Assembly (NCBI GenBank): GCA_004402895.1
Contig: SORT01000002.1
Coordinates: 19,763-83,762, forward strand
Direction: 5' to 3'
From: Fidelibacterota bacterium MT.SAG.3
GTDB taxonomy: Bacteria; Fidelibacterota; SORT01
Length of the DNA stretch: 64,000 nt
The notes below the pieces were generated by a model that saw only the letters and a program-made list of their open reading frames with translations, was not told the origin of the DNA and made no database searches. The position numbers and the translations under genes are program-made. Below, piece after piece: positions 33,126 through 42,411 of this stretch (the stretch's first letter is position 1; each line of letters opens with the position of its first letter).

Positions 33126-33783
33126 GGATCGTAAATCGGCATAATTAATTAGGCTGGTTTAATCAGAATTACCATGAATCTCCTTCTTCAAAAAATAATA
33201 TTGATGTAAGAAGTCAGTTTAATAAATAACTAAAATAGTTTGTAGGCCAATGGACTTCTACTGTCATTCCAAAATATATTAGCGAGTAAGAGGTATGAAG
33301 TAAATGATAAACTATGGGTTATCAAATTGTTAATAATATACTTGAAGCAATGGGTATATAGTAAAACAAATGAGAATTAATGGGAAAAACTGGACACATA
33401 TTAACATTTGAGATAAATTATAAAATCTAATTATTATCAAATTACCCTAGTCCAGAATCAATGAAGGCTATTTACTCGAATATGAAAATCACTGTTCTTA
33501 ATCTTTTCATCTGTGAATTAATGCATTGTTAAACAATTTTAATCCTAATATTGAAGATTTGATTTTATAGAATATTTGGAAATCGTGGCCATTTTAATTT
33601 TCCTAAATAATTTTTTTAAGAATCTATAAATTGATAAAACTAGTTAGGCTCAATTGAGTATTTTAAAACCTCCTCTCTGTAGAGATATAAGAATTCAGTA
33701 AATTAATTTCGAATTCTTGTAGATGACAACCTTACTCTAACTATATCATGATATTTATATTCGCGTTTCTATGATGTTTACTA
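33126..33783. other. Gene-free AT-rich stretch
   Basis: About 660 very AT-rich bases with no supported gene. An 8-bp inverted repeat AAGAATTC...GAATTCTT (33689-33718) is the only structure I noticed. It may be further decayed coding sequence. Confidence 0.5.
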
Positions 33784-33812
33784 AAAAAGGGATAATTGAT
33801 TTATCCCTTTTT
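33784..33812 (-). terminator. Bidirectional intrinsic terminator behind the sigma-like gene
   Basis: AAAAAGGGATAA-TTGAT-TTATCCCTTTTT makes a 12-bp stem with A and U tracts on both sides, so it works on either strand. It lies 14 bases behind the stop of the minus-strand regulator. Confidence 0.85.
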
Positions 33813-33826
33813 CTACTTTCATTTAA

Positions 33827-34411
33827 TCAAGCAATCTTGAAGGAGATAGCCAGATCTTTTGGAATATCTAAAGAGACGGTTATCTCTCTTCCCACCCTTC
33901 TTAAACATTTGGAAATTCCAGAAGTTGAGCTATTAAATAGTGATGATAACTCTTTCACCTTATAACCTTGCATTCTTTTTATAAGAATCGAGCGGTCTCT
34001 TTCCGTTAATGTTGTCAGGAAGTTCTTAAAATCTATCCTAAACGCGATCATATCGGCTAAAGGTATGCTTCTCTTATGGAATGAATCTATCAAAAGATCA
34101 TCTGATCCTTCTGTTCCACCTAAGTGCAACACCCTGACATCATCATTATAGTATCTAATTTTTGAATACACATCTTTAGTACCGTTGTGTCCGTTATTTC
34201 CGAAAGGTCTTCGCTTTTCACTTCTGAATTCACCTGCCCGGTATTGCATGTTATTCACCAACTCTCCAAGAGATAGTTCATATCTTCGTGAAAAAGCTGA
34301 AGTATATGTTGTATATGATAGACAGAGAAGATCTTGCTTAAGATCCATATCTCCTCTCGATATTCTCTCAGCATGCCGTTCCAAATGGGCGTACATATCC
34401 AGATACTCCAT
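33827..34411 (-). CDS. Sigma-70 region-4-like regulator
   Basis: The protein is 194 residues. Residues ~135-180 (TERDRSILIKRMQGYKVKELSSLFNSSTSGISKCLRRV) follow the sigma region 4/LuxR-like HTH pattern: a helix that counts the -35 box in sigma factors, with KELS...SxSGISK as the HTH. The N-terminal part (LKQDLLCLSY, a basic SEKRRPFG) resembles a reduced region 2 but is not convincing, so it may be a sigma-like transcription regulator rather than a true sigma factor. ATG 34411 follows GAGGAGGC, which is held in a perfect inverted repeat (see 34417-34486), suggesting translational control. It has its own terminator and stands alone among polysaccharide genes. Confidence 0.65.
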   Translation of the reverse strand: MEYLDMYAHLERHAERISRGDMDLKQDLLCLSYTTYTSAFSRRYELSLGELVNNMQYRAGEFRSEKRRPFGNNGHNGTKDVYSKIRYYNDDVRVLHLGGTEGSDDLLIDSFHKRSIPLADMIAFRIDFKNFLTTLTERDRSILIKRMQGYKVKELSSLFNSSTSGISKCLRRVGREITVSLDIPKDLAISFKIA

Positions 34412-34416
34412 GATTT

Positions 34417-34486
34417 GCCTCCTCTGTTTTTTATTATTGAATTGAGGAGGCGATTACACAGGTATTAGATGTTCCTATGCCTCCTT
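34417..34486 (-). promoter_or_regulatory. SD-sequestering hairpin with a competing upstream segment
   Basis: Three segments occur on the minus strand: A AAGGAGGC (34486-34479), B GCCTCCTC (34451-34444) and C GAGGAGGC (34424-34417). C is the Shine-Dalgarno of the sigma-like gene, five bases before its ATG. B pairs with C over 8 perfect bases (19-nt loop) and with A over 7 bases (27-nt loop), so B:C blocks and A:B frees the ribosome site if A is transcribed. The pattern fits a thermosensor or switch; no ligand domain is recognised. Confidence 0.6.
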
Positions 34487-34951
34487 ATAATGTTGGTATT
34501 CGCGGTTTGATCTATTGAACATGATTTAATCTGAGTTTTTTACGAATATCTAGGTTACGAGAATTTCATCTTCTCGTATGATTTCTACTTTATCTTCAAG
34601 TAATTTTGATCTGACCTAGCTCCATAGAAATGATCTTTGGATATCTTTTTGCAGTCTTCTATCTTCAGAATATCCATTTGTATGCTGAAACTTTTTTTGC
34701 AATTTACACCCAGACATAACATATCTTGGCAAACATTTCTGCCTCTTTATGAAATATGTAAATAGTGACTAGTTAACGAAATCAAGTCTAATAAATCTGT
34801 TTTTCTCTATTATACATATACGTAAAATCTACTGCTAATTTCACTATTTAAAGAGTTCTTTGCCTCCCTTTCAGCATCATCAGAAACTTACTGAGTTAGG
34901 TTACCTATAAGTATATTTAGATAAAGATTTGAATCAAAATTCTACTCTTAC
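34487..34951. other. Upstream region of the regulator and space behind the epimerase gene
   Basis: About 465 bp. An 8-bp inverted repeat TACGAGAA-TTTCATC-TTCTCGTA (34556-34578) is visible. No gene was recognised. The regulator promoter must lie here. Confidence 0.5.
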
Positions 34952-35905
34952 TCATAAACGGGTGTTATTATTATACCACTCTACATATTTTTTAAGCCCT
35001 TCTCGCACCGAAGTTTCCGGCGCATAATCAAGAAGCTGCTTTGCCTTGTCGATGTTCGCGAATGTTTTATCTACATCTCCCGGTTGCATCGGCAAATTTT
35101 CAGTGATCAGCTCACAACCTGTCGACTCCCCAATAAGTTCAAGAAGTCTGTTCAAATCTACCGTTTCCGATTCACCTATATTAATAATCTCAAAATCGAG
35201 ATCTCTCTCAACCGCCGCTGCTATTCCCTGAATTATATCATCTATATAAGTAAAATCCCTGCGGGAATTGCCGTCTCCATAAATTGAAATAAGATCCCCG
35301 TCATAAGCCTTCTTCACAAATTTTGCTATCGCCATTTCGGGACGTTGTCTCGGACCATATACGGTGAAAAACCGTAAGCAAGTCGCCGAAATTTTGTAAA
35401 GATGCCAATAGTTATAGCAGAGAAGTTCGGCAGCTATCTTGGTGGCGGCATATGGGGAGATCGGATTATTTACATTCATCGTTTCCTTGTAAGGAACATC
35501 AGGCGAATTCCCATAAACTGAAGATGATGACGCTAAAACCAACCTCCTGATATTATTTTTCTTCATCATCTCCAATATATTAAGCGTTCCGAGCACATTT
35601 ACCCGATTATATCCGAGTGGATCCTCAATCGACGGTCTGACACCCGCCTTTGCCGCCAAGTGAACGACTACCTCAAAAGTATGTTCATTGAACACCTTCT
35701 TAATAGCCTCTGTTTCCGTAATATCGCCTTCTATCAATTCGAATAAATCATGGGAAATTGAAGATTTTAAGTTCTTCTCTTTAACAGCGCGATCATAGAA
35801 AGGATCGAAATTATCAAATCCCACCACCATGTTTCCCTCTTCTAATAACCGTTCACTAAGATGCGAACCGATAAATCCGGCTGCTCCTGTAACAAGTATC
35901 TTCAA
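34952..35905 (-). CDS. UDP-glucuronate 4-epimerase-like NAD-dependent epimerase
   Basis: The protein is 317 residues from a TTG start. MKILVTGAAGFIGSHL is the NAD site; VVGFDNFDPFYD is characteristic of UDP-glucuronate/galacturonate epimerases. SSSVYG and the catalytic YAATK (Tyr, Lys ~147-151) follow, then GPRQRPEMAIAKF. The reaction interconverts UDP-glucuronate and UDP-galacturonate for capsule or O-antigen. It is divergent from the aminotransferase gene at 36141. Confidence 0.88.
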   Translation of the reverse strand: MKILVTGAAGFIGSHLSERLLEEGNMVVGFDNFDPFYDRAVKEKNLKSSISHDLFELIEGDITETEAIKKVFNEHTFEVVVHLAAKAGVRPSIEDPLGYNRVNVLGTLNILEMMKKNNIRRLVLASSSSVYGNSPDVPYKETMNVNNPISPYAATKIAAELLCYNYWHLYKISATCLRFFTVYGPRQRPEMAIAKFVKKAYDGDLISIYGDGNSRRDFTYIDDIIQGIAAAVERDLDFEIINIGESETVDLNRLLELIGESTGCELITENLPMQPGDVDKTFANIDKAKQLLDYAPETSVREGLKKYVEWYNNNTRL

Positions 35906-36140
35906 TCTTTATAATTTTCCATTGTATTATGCCGTTGACTTCAAAGCGACGCAAAATCTACAACTCCGAATGCTGAATTACAATAAAGATTCATTTCGGT
36001 TCTCAGGCTAATATATGATCTATCTTCCTGAATTAACTTGTTTACTTAACACGGCATATCTATAATTACGGGAGAATAAATTTAAAGATATGATCTTGGT
36101 CTTTAACTTGTTTAATATTAGGTGTTTATAAGGATAAATA

Positions 36141-37253
36141 ATGAAGATAAATATGGCTGATTTAAAGAAACAGCATGATGGAATAAGAGAGGAACTCGAC
36201 AGCGTAATCAAGGAAGTAATTGACAGCAGCGCCTTTATACTTGGAAGCAAGGTAACTGATTTTGAAAACAGTTATTCCGTATTCACCGGCGCTAAACACA
36301 CTGTCGGAATGGCATCAGGTACAGGAGCTCTTCACGCTGCTCTCGTTGCTCTTGATGTAGGCGTCGGAGATGAAGTTATAACCGTTCCGTTTACTTTCGC
36401 GGCAACCGTAGAAATGATCTACCTCAGCGGAGCCAAGCCCGTTTTCGTTGATATTGAGCCCGATAGTTTCACTATGGATGTTTCTAAGATAGAGGATGCC
36501 ATAACGGATAAAACAAAGGTTATCATGCCTGTTCACCTATACGGTCAGATGGCGGATATGGATCGGATCATGGCAATCGCGGAGAAGCATCAACTCAAAG
36601 TTATCGAAGATGCTGCTCAGGCGCAGGGAGCCGAATTCAACGGAGCTCACGCCGGCACCATAGGTGACATAGGAACGTTCAGTTTTTTCCCAGGTAAAAA
36701 TTTAGGAGCCATGGGCGATGCAGGAGCTTGTACTACTAACAGAGACACATTGGCTGAAAAAATGAGGATGATTTTAAATCACGGACAGAGCATTAAATAT
36801 GAGCACACTATCATCGGCTACAACTATAGGCTTGATTCAATTCAAGCCGCCGTGCTCGACGTTAAATTGAAAGAGCTCACAAAATGGAATGCCCACCGGA
36901 ATAAAATCGCATCGGTATATTCTGAAAATCTAAAGGATACAGGTCTGATTCTGCCCATAATAAATGAAAACAGAAACCACGTGTGGCATCAATATGTAAT
37001 CCGGACAGGGAAAAGAGAAGAGCTTAAGAAAGCCCTTGCTGAATTGGGTATCGCAACGGCGCTTCATTACCCGATTCCTTTACACTTACAACCCGCTTTT
37101 TCTTATCTAAATTATTCTACAGGTGATTTTCCGGTAGCGGAATTGTGCAGTGAAGAGGTATTATCCTTACCTATGTACCCCGAACTCCCTGAGGAAACCG
37201 CTGTTGAGATCTCTCAGGAGATTGTAAAAATCTGCAAAGAATTGGGAATTTAA
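36141..37253 (+). CDS. DegT/DnrJ/EryC1/StrS sugar aminotransferase
   Basis: The protein is 370 residues of PLP type I fold. EDAAQAQGAEFNG holds the Asp that contacts the PLP nitrogen, and FFPGKNLGAMGDAG carries the Schiff-base Lys. RLDSIQAAVL and the C-terminal VWHQYVIRT are family-typical. Such enzymes transfer amino groups to keto-sugar nucleotides. It ends 5 bp from the convergent Omp85 gene, with no room for a separate terminator. Confidence 0.92.
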   Translation: MKINMADLKKQHDGIREELDSVIKEVIDSSAFILGSKVTDFENSYSVFTGAKHTVGMASGTGALHAALVALDVGVGDEVITVPFTFAATVEMIYLSGAKPVFVDIEPDSFTMDVSKIEDAITDKTKVIMPVHLYGQMADMDRIMAIAEKHQLKVIEDAAQAQGAEFNGAHAGTIGDIGTFSFFPGKNLGAMGDAGACTTNRDTLAEKMRMILNHGQSIKYEHTIIGYNYRLDSIQAAVLDVKLKELTKWNAHRNKIASVYSENLKDTGLILPIINENRNHVWHQYVIRTGKREELKKALAELGIATALHYPIPLHLQPAFSYLNYSTGDFPVAELCSEEVLSLPMYPELPEETAVEISQEIVKICKELGI

Positions 37254-37258
37254 ATTAG

Positions 37259-38947
37259 TTAAAAGGCGCCGTTCAAGCTCAGATGTATTTTCCCGTTTGA
37301 GAAGCTGTCGCCCTCACCGATACCGAAATCGATTCCTATTTGACCTACTGCGGTTGAGGTTCTTATCCCCGCTCCGTAAGAGTATCTGCTGATATCTCCT
37401 TCCTGCTGTCTGTCGGAGATGAATCCTATATCGGTGAAAACGAACAAACGGGAAATTTTGCCCGTGATAAGACGATATTCAATATTTGCCCAACCTACAC
37501 TCGCTCCTCTGAATTGATTTTCCCTATAGCCCCGCAATGAAGTCGCGCCCCCGACCCTGAACAGGTCGCTGAAGGGCACTTTCCCATCATCTGTTCTAAC
37601 GTTGAACGCATGGATGTTCAAAGAGATAATACTTCGATTTGTAATTCCAATATAATATTCCGCTATCAAACTCACCCTTCTTCCACCCTCGCCTTTCTTC
37701 CCTGATTCTTTTCTAAGCGCAGTGCTGACGCTGGTCTCATAATAAAATCCCTTTAGCGGATTAGCCGGGAAATCTCTGTCATCATAAGTAAAGCCCCCTG
37801 TAACAAGATAAATTGAGTGATCGACCAAACCATATTCCTCCTGAGCGAATGAGCGGGCGCTTATATTCTCCCGGGCGCTTTCGCCAAAAAGAGTCAGGTT
37901 GATTGAAAAGGGAATTTTCACCCTCACTTCAGAGTTTCGTTTCAGATATGAAGAGTCTTGAACCAACTGCGAAAATCCCAAACCTAATTTTAAATTCAGA
38001 TCGAACGGATACGGCTCCTCATAGCTTAATTTCAATTCCTCCGTATTCCTGTCCTCCTTGCTCCATTTTGCCTGGAGTCTCCGCCCGCTGCCGAATAGAT
38101 TCCCGAATCCGAAATCGAGAGATCCGGTAAAGTATCCGTCACTTCCTCCGGAACTTTCGGGAATATATCCTATGATCCCCTGCATCCTGTTGGCGCTCGA
38201 TTCTTCTAAGTTCACGATTAGAGCCTTTGAGCCGTTCAAGCCTGAGCTGATGCCCAATTGCTTCGCATTAGAGATATATCCCAATCGATTTAGGGAGGAC
38301 AAGCGCCTGTCAAATCCCGTTATGCTGTATTTCATACCTTTATTGAATTGCATCTCATTAAGTAAGAATCTCGGGTTTGTATTTTCATTACCTCTGAATA
38401 ACACACTGTCGATCTCTATCAGTTCACCCGCTTCCAAATCAAATTCAAGAACGACTTCATGCTCACTTTCAGAATGCAGGATCACGGAATTCACGATCAC
38501 CTTAGATAAAGGGTAGCCTCTCTCGGCTAATTCGGTTGACATTTTTACCGCCTCGTTTCTGATCAGTTCTTTACTTATATTCTCTCCCTCAAAATCACCG
38601 AGACTCTCTTCTCCAATTATGTCACTGTTTTTCAAGCGGCTCTTACCGAAACTATATGATTTTCCCTCATTCATCAGCAAATTCATTTTGGTAATTTTTT
38701 TACTCTTCATAAGAGAAAATCTGTCGATGACTGCATCGAAATAACCTCTCTCTCGATACAGCAACAAGATCCTGTCGCTGAGCTGCTTTGCGTTCTCTTT
38801 GGAATATCTGTTCAACAGCTGCTCAATGTCAGCAGCCTCTCTTTCGCTTACTCCGGAGTGTTCAAACTCAATAGATTGTGAAAAGGCGAATGTCCAGCCT
38901 GTCAGTGAAATCAGAATGACTAATAATATGGATTTCGCTAAAACCAT
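37259..38947 (-). CDS. Omp85/BamA-TamA-like outer-membrane protein
   Basis: The protein is 562 residues. Signal peptide LAKSILLVILISLTGWTFAFSQS. Residues ~25-230 form two to three POTRA-like modules (GYFDAVIDRF, RGYPLSKVIVNS, EIDSVLFRGNENT). The rest is a 16-strand D15 barrel with the conserved GGATSLRGYRENQFRG (lid-lock LRGY motif) and terminal strand ending in Phe. BamA itself is ~750-800 residues with five POTRAs, so this is a shorter, specialised Omp85. Its start overlaps the end of the 1157-residue barrel-like protein gene by 10 bp, suggesting it inserts or secretes its neighbours. Confidence 0.88.
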   Translation of the reverse strand: MVLAKSILLVILISLTGWTFAFSQSIEFEHSGVSEREAADIEQLLNRYSKENAKQLSDRILLLYRERGYFDAVIDRFSLMKSKKITKMNLLMNEGKSYSFGKSRLKNSDIIGEESLGDFEGENISKELIRNEAVKMSTELAERGYPLSKVIVNSVILHSESEHEVVLEFDLEAGELIEIDSVLFRGNENTNPRFLLNEMQFNKGMKYSITGFDRRLSSLNRLGYISNAKQLGISSGLNGSKALIVNLEESSANRMQGIIGYIPESSGGSDGYFTGSLDFGFGNLFGSGRRLQAKWSKEDRNTEELKLSYEEPYPFDLNLKLGLGFSQLVQDSSYLKRNSEVRVKIPFSINLTLFGESARENISARSFAQEEYGLVDHSIYLVTGGFTYDDRDFPANPLKGFYYETSVSTALRKESGKKGEGGRRVSLIAEYYIGITNRSIISLNIHAFNVRTDDGKVPFSDLFRVGGATSLRGYRENQFRGASVGWANIEYRLITGKISRLFVFTDIGFISDRQQEGDISRYSYGAGIRTSTAVGQIGIDFGIGEGDSFSNGKIHLSLNGAF

Positions 38948-41900
38948 GCTCTAACTTCCGCTTTACCCACATGACGTGTATCGCGGAAGGATTCATTCCT
39001 CCCTTCATATGTTAACATGGCGTTCAAGTTACTTCCCATTTTGTAGTCAAAGCTGAGGCTCCATTTATAGCTATCTCCCTCTTTAAGTCCATTCGCCATT
39101 TCAAATGTCAGCGGAGCGCCGTTTGGGGTAACTCCGACGTGCGCCCACGAAGTCAGAAATCGTACCATCCCCCTTCCCTTGAGAAAATAATTATTTCTTA
39201 GCTCTATCTCTGTAAGACTTGCCTTCAGATCGTTTGAGGAAAGTCTATCCACATCCCTGCCGACAGTTAATTTAGCGCCGAATTCTACTCTGCTTGAAGG
39301 AAGACGTGAGAGATCAATGCTGACTTCATTGGATATTATATCCCTGCCTCTTCGAAGTGACGAAGAAAAAGAGCGGAGAGTTGAAGAGCGACTTCCCTCA
39401 ATATCATATCTGGTTTTCGTTGAACGGGTTTGTCTCCATCTGAAAGATGCCTCTTTTGTCAGGCTCTCTTCACCACCGGTAATAAATTGATTATTAAAAT
39501 TCTCTAAATATCTATATCTCAAACGTAAATAACTTCCGTTTCTCCGTTTGAACATTGTCAGATCCTCCTCAAAAGTCAGGTTCCCCAATAGAGTGCTGTC
39601 AGGATTTCTGAATTTGGAAGGTTCGAGGCGGAGCAGAGCGCCGGTGTCGGAATCTTTTGATTTTTCGTCGATCCTGATAAAAGTTCGAGAGCTCACACCC
39701 TGCCAGAAACCTGATTTTGCCCGCCTATTTCTTCTATTAGCGTTCAATCGTTTAGGTTCGATCATAAATCTCATACTCACCCGGATATCTGTTACTGGTT
39801 CATAATTGTCCGTTTGTCTTGTCCTGAGTATAAAATCTCCGCTGATGTCAGGAACATATTCATTGGCATCTTCATCAAATCGGAAATTTCCTCTTCCCTC
39901 CTCAACTTTCAGGTATACACGTTCGATTCCGGCAAGTAGTTCGCTTGCCGCTCTGTAGTCAATTACCAGACGCAGCGCTCCGTTCATCGGGTGCAGGTCG
40001 GAACGCATGTCTATCAGATTCGATTGAGAATTTGACGAATTATCCTTGAACACTCCTTTAAACTCCCGCGTTCTTCTTGAAAACCGTAAATTGGCTGAAT
40101 AGATCTTAGTTGATGGAATCTCAATTCCGAGAGTTTTAGAAACCGCTTTTGAACGTGGTACCGACAGTCTGTCCAGACGCTCTTCGTCATTGCGAATAGT
40201 GTATTCCGTGAGAAGATTAAGCGGACCGATATTTTTTATTTCTATTCCTGCAAAATATTCCTTATATTTGAATCCGCTGTTCAAACTATCGCTATCCTCT
40301 TTATCCTCAAACTCAAAACCGAAAACGGGTGTGAAATTATTCCAATTCTTTTTTAAACGACCCTTTCTTCTTTTCCATTCGCTCTTGATCACTCCGTCAT
40401 TCGTTTTTGAGTCTAAAATTTCCTGGTTCAGCTTGATATTTCCGAGAAAACGGATATTTTTTTCTCCACCGATCTCAATCCGGTCCGATCTCCATTCGTT
40501 CTCTACTTCAAGCCTCCCGAATCTGCCGTACAGTTCATCTGAACCTCTGCTTTTGATTTTTGCCCCGCCTTCCATGATAGTTTCCGTTCCCTCAAGCCCT
40601 ACAGGCTTATTCCATCTTCTGTCAAATTCAATTTCATCGATCCGATCCAAACTGTTGAATTCTTCCGCTATCCTTCGGATGTACGAGTCGAATATCACTC
40701 CTCCTTTATCAGGCGCAGTTGTATTAAAGACTCCTTTGATGAGCAAGGCGCTTCCCGTGTTATCTTTGTCATTGAGAGATGAAAACGTGTTCTTATCTTT
40801 GCTGCTCAATCCGATCTCCGTTTGGATGCTGATCTTTTCCGAAGGCTGTACAGCCAAATTGAAACTTACTATCGATTGAGCTGACGGCGACCGAATTCTT
40901 TTTTTCGCAATATAGGAGCCGTTCCCACTTCCTACATATTCGAAATAAAAATTTCCCTGAGGCGAAACAAGCAGAGAATCGCCCAACTTATTGTCATAAT
41001 CTCCATTCCCTTCACCCACCTGAGTAAAAAACACCGACCATACGCCGTTAAACGTTCCATCCTGGTTCAAACCGACATACTTGAAGACCGAATCTCCTTT
41101 TAGGGAACTGAAAATTTTATTATAAGCGCCTTTATCCTTCCCGACCTTGTTGCCGCCGTCAACGAAAACGTTTTCTTCATCAGTGGAGGCGAGCGCTGAA
41201 AGTTCCGACTCACTGAAAGTGGTTCCGATCGGATTATCACGGTCATCCGATTCTCTGATAAACCGACCTCCAAACCTGACCTTTCCGGCGATGATTTCCG
41301 TTGTCAACGAAGACGCCAACACACTTCGATTATAGCTCCTGTCCGAGAATTCGTAATCAACTGCAATTCGTGAATCGGAGGAAATGATGCGATATGGAGT
41401 GAATGTCAGCTCGGCATTTGAATAATCGATTACATAATCTTTAGTTTCACCCCTCGACATTTTTTCGCCGTCAATATATACGTTTTCGGAACCCGCGATT
41501 ATAAATACCGCCAAATTACCTTCATCCCCGATAAGGCGGTAGGGTCCTTGATTTCCTTCTACCCCATTGAACGACAGGGTCCTGAATTTACCTCTGCTCA
41601 CAGCGCCGGTGACCATGACAGTTGTGCCACCTACGTCAGCGCTGCCACTGCCTCCTTGCAGTTTTCTTCTATAATTAGCGAAGTTCGAGCCGCTCAGATT
41701 AACACTGATATCTCCAAGAGTAAGCTCAAAATTCTCTCCGGTCAATCCCACATAGACTTTATCTATCTCCTTCAGAGTCTGCGTATTTCCTTCCGGCTGG
41801 ATCGGACTGTTTTGATCGGTCATAGACGCAATGAGATTTATGCCGTCGGAAATTTCTCCTTCCATTTGAATCCGCAAACTGGAATTCAGAGAGAGTCCTT

Positions 41901-42411
41901 CATTTGTTCCCACCTTCACTCCCCGCACCAAAGAACCATGTGTATTCAAACGTTCATCTCGAATTGGAGCCGTGCTGCGAATTGTTTTATCAGTCTGTGG
42001 ATTGATTTTGACAAGAGACACCGAATCGTCCTCCGGAGAGATAAACCCTGTCCAATATTGCGCTACTATCGGTTCAAAGGGCTGATTTGTTTGATACGAC
42101 AGCAGGAGGGAATCATATTCAATCGCACTGCCGGTTAATTTTAACACGCCGTTCATGTAATCAATTACGTAATCCATATTGAGCCGAAGAGTATCGTTTT
42201 TAGAAATCACTGTCTCAGAATTTTCTCTGATATGCCGATGAGGTAGAGGGTACACCGATGAATCAGGATATATTTTAATTTGTACTTCCCTGTCACGCAC
42301 AGAGCGGTTCCTGATAATTTCTATCTCTTGAGCGTTAACTTCCTGTAACACACCGATTCCAATCAGTGCGAATAATATTAACTGAAATTTATATGATGAG
42401 AAATGTATCAT
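38938..42411 (-). CDS. Very large barrel-like surface protein, unassigned family
   Basis: The protein is 1157 residues with a signal peptide (LFALIGIGVLQEVNAQE). An early domain (~30-130) with DTLRLNMDYVIDYMNGVLKL repeats at ~330-380 (ETKDYVIDYSNAELTFTP), so it recurs. Between them IASMTDQNSPIQPEGNTQTL and LGDISVNLSGSNFANYRRKLQG resemble, from memory, large FCB-phylum outer-membrane proteins distantly like SprA. The C-terminal ~600 residues are a long run of alternating beta strands rich in Arg, Glu and Tyr, fitting a big barrel. Coupled to the NHL gene (ATGA) and the Omp85 gene (10-bp overlap). Function unknown. Confidence 0.6.
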   Translation of the reverse strand: MIHFSSYKFQLILFALIGIGVLQEVNAQEIEIIRNRSVRDREVQIKIYPDSSVYPLPHRHIRENSETVISKNDTLRLNMDYVIDYMNGVLKLTGSAIEYDSLLLSYQTNQPFEPIVAQYWTGFISPEDDSVSLVKINPQTDKTIRSTAPIRDERLNTHGSLVRGVKVGTNEGLSLNSSLRIQMEGEISDGINLIASMTDQNSPIQPEGNTQTLKEIDKVYVGLTGENFELTLGDISVNLSGSNFANYRRKLQGGSGSADVGGTTVMVTGAVSRGKFRTLSFNGVEGNQGPYRLIGDEGNLAVFIIAGSENVYIDGEKMSRGETKDYVIDYSNAELTFTPYRIISSDSRIAVDYEFSDRSYNRSVLASSLTTEIIAGKVRFGGRFIRESDDRDNPIGTTFSESELSALASTDEENVFVDGGNKVGKDKGAYNKIFSSLKGDSVFKYVGLNQDGTFNGVWSVFFTQVGEGNGDYDNKLGDSLLVSPQGNFYFEYVGSGNGSYIAKKRIRSPSAQSIVSFNLAVQPSEKISIQTEIGLSSKDKNTFSSLNDKDNTGSALLIKGVFNTTAPDKGGVIFDSYIRRIAEEFNSLDRIDEIEFDRRWNKPVGLEGTETIMEGGAKIKSRGSDELYGRFGRLEVENEWRSDRIEIGGEKNIRFLGNIKLNQEILDSKTNDGVIKSEWKRRKGRLKKNWNNFTPVFGFEFEDKEDSDSLNSGFKYKEYFAGIEIKNIGPLNLLTEYTIRNDEERLDRLSVPRSKAVSKTLGIEIPSTKIYSANLRFSRRTREFKGVFKDNSSNSQSNLIDMRSDLHPMNGALRLVIDYRAASELLAGIERVYLKVEEGRGNFRFDEDANEYVPDISGDFILRTRQTDNYEPVTDIRVSMRFMIEPKRLNANRRNRRAKSGFWQGVSSRTFIRIDEKSKDSDTGALLRLEPSKFRNPDSTLLGNLTFEEDLTMFKRRNGSYLRLRYRYLENFNNQFITGGEESLTKEASFRWRQTRSTKTRYDIEGSRSSTLRSFSSSLRRGRDIISNEVSIDLSRLPSSRVEFGAKLTVGRDVDRLSSNDLKASLTEIELRNNYFLKGRGMVRFLTSWAHVGVTPNGAPLTFEMANGLKEGDSYKWSLSFDYKMGSNLNAMLTYEGRNESFRDTRHVGKAEVRAWF

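Noticed and set aside
38058-42138. Several plus-strand ORFs (38058-38516, 40190-40879, 41548-42138)
   Set aside because: Antisense shadows of the Omp85 and 1157-residue protein genes, with Ser/Pro/Leu-rich composition typical of shadows.
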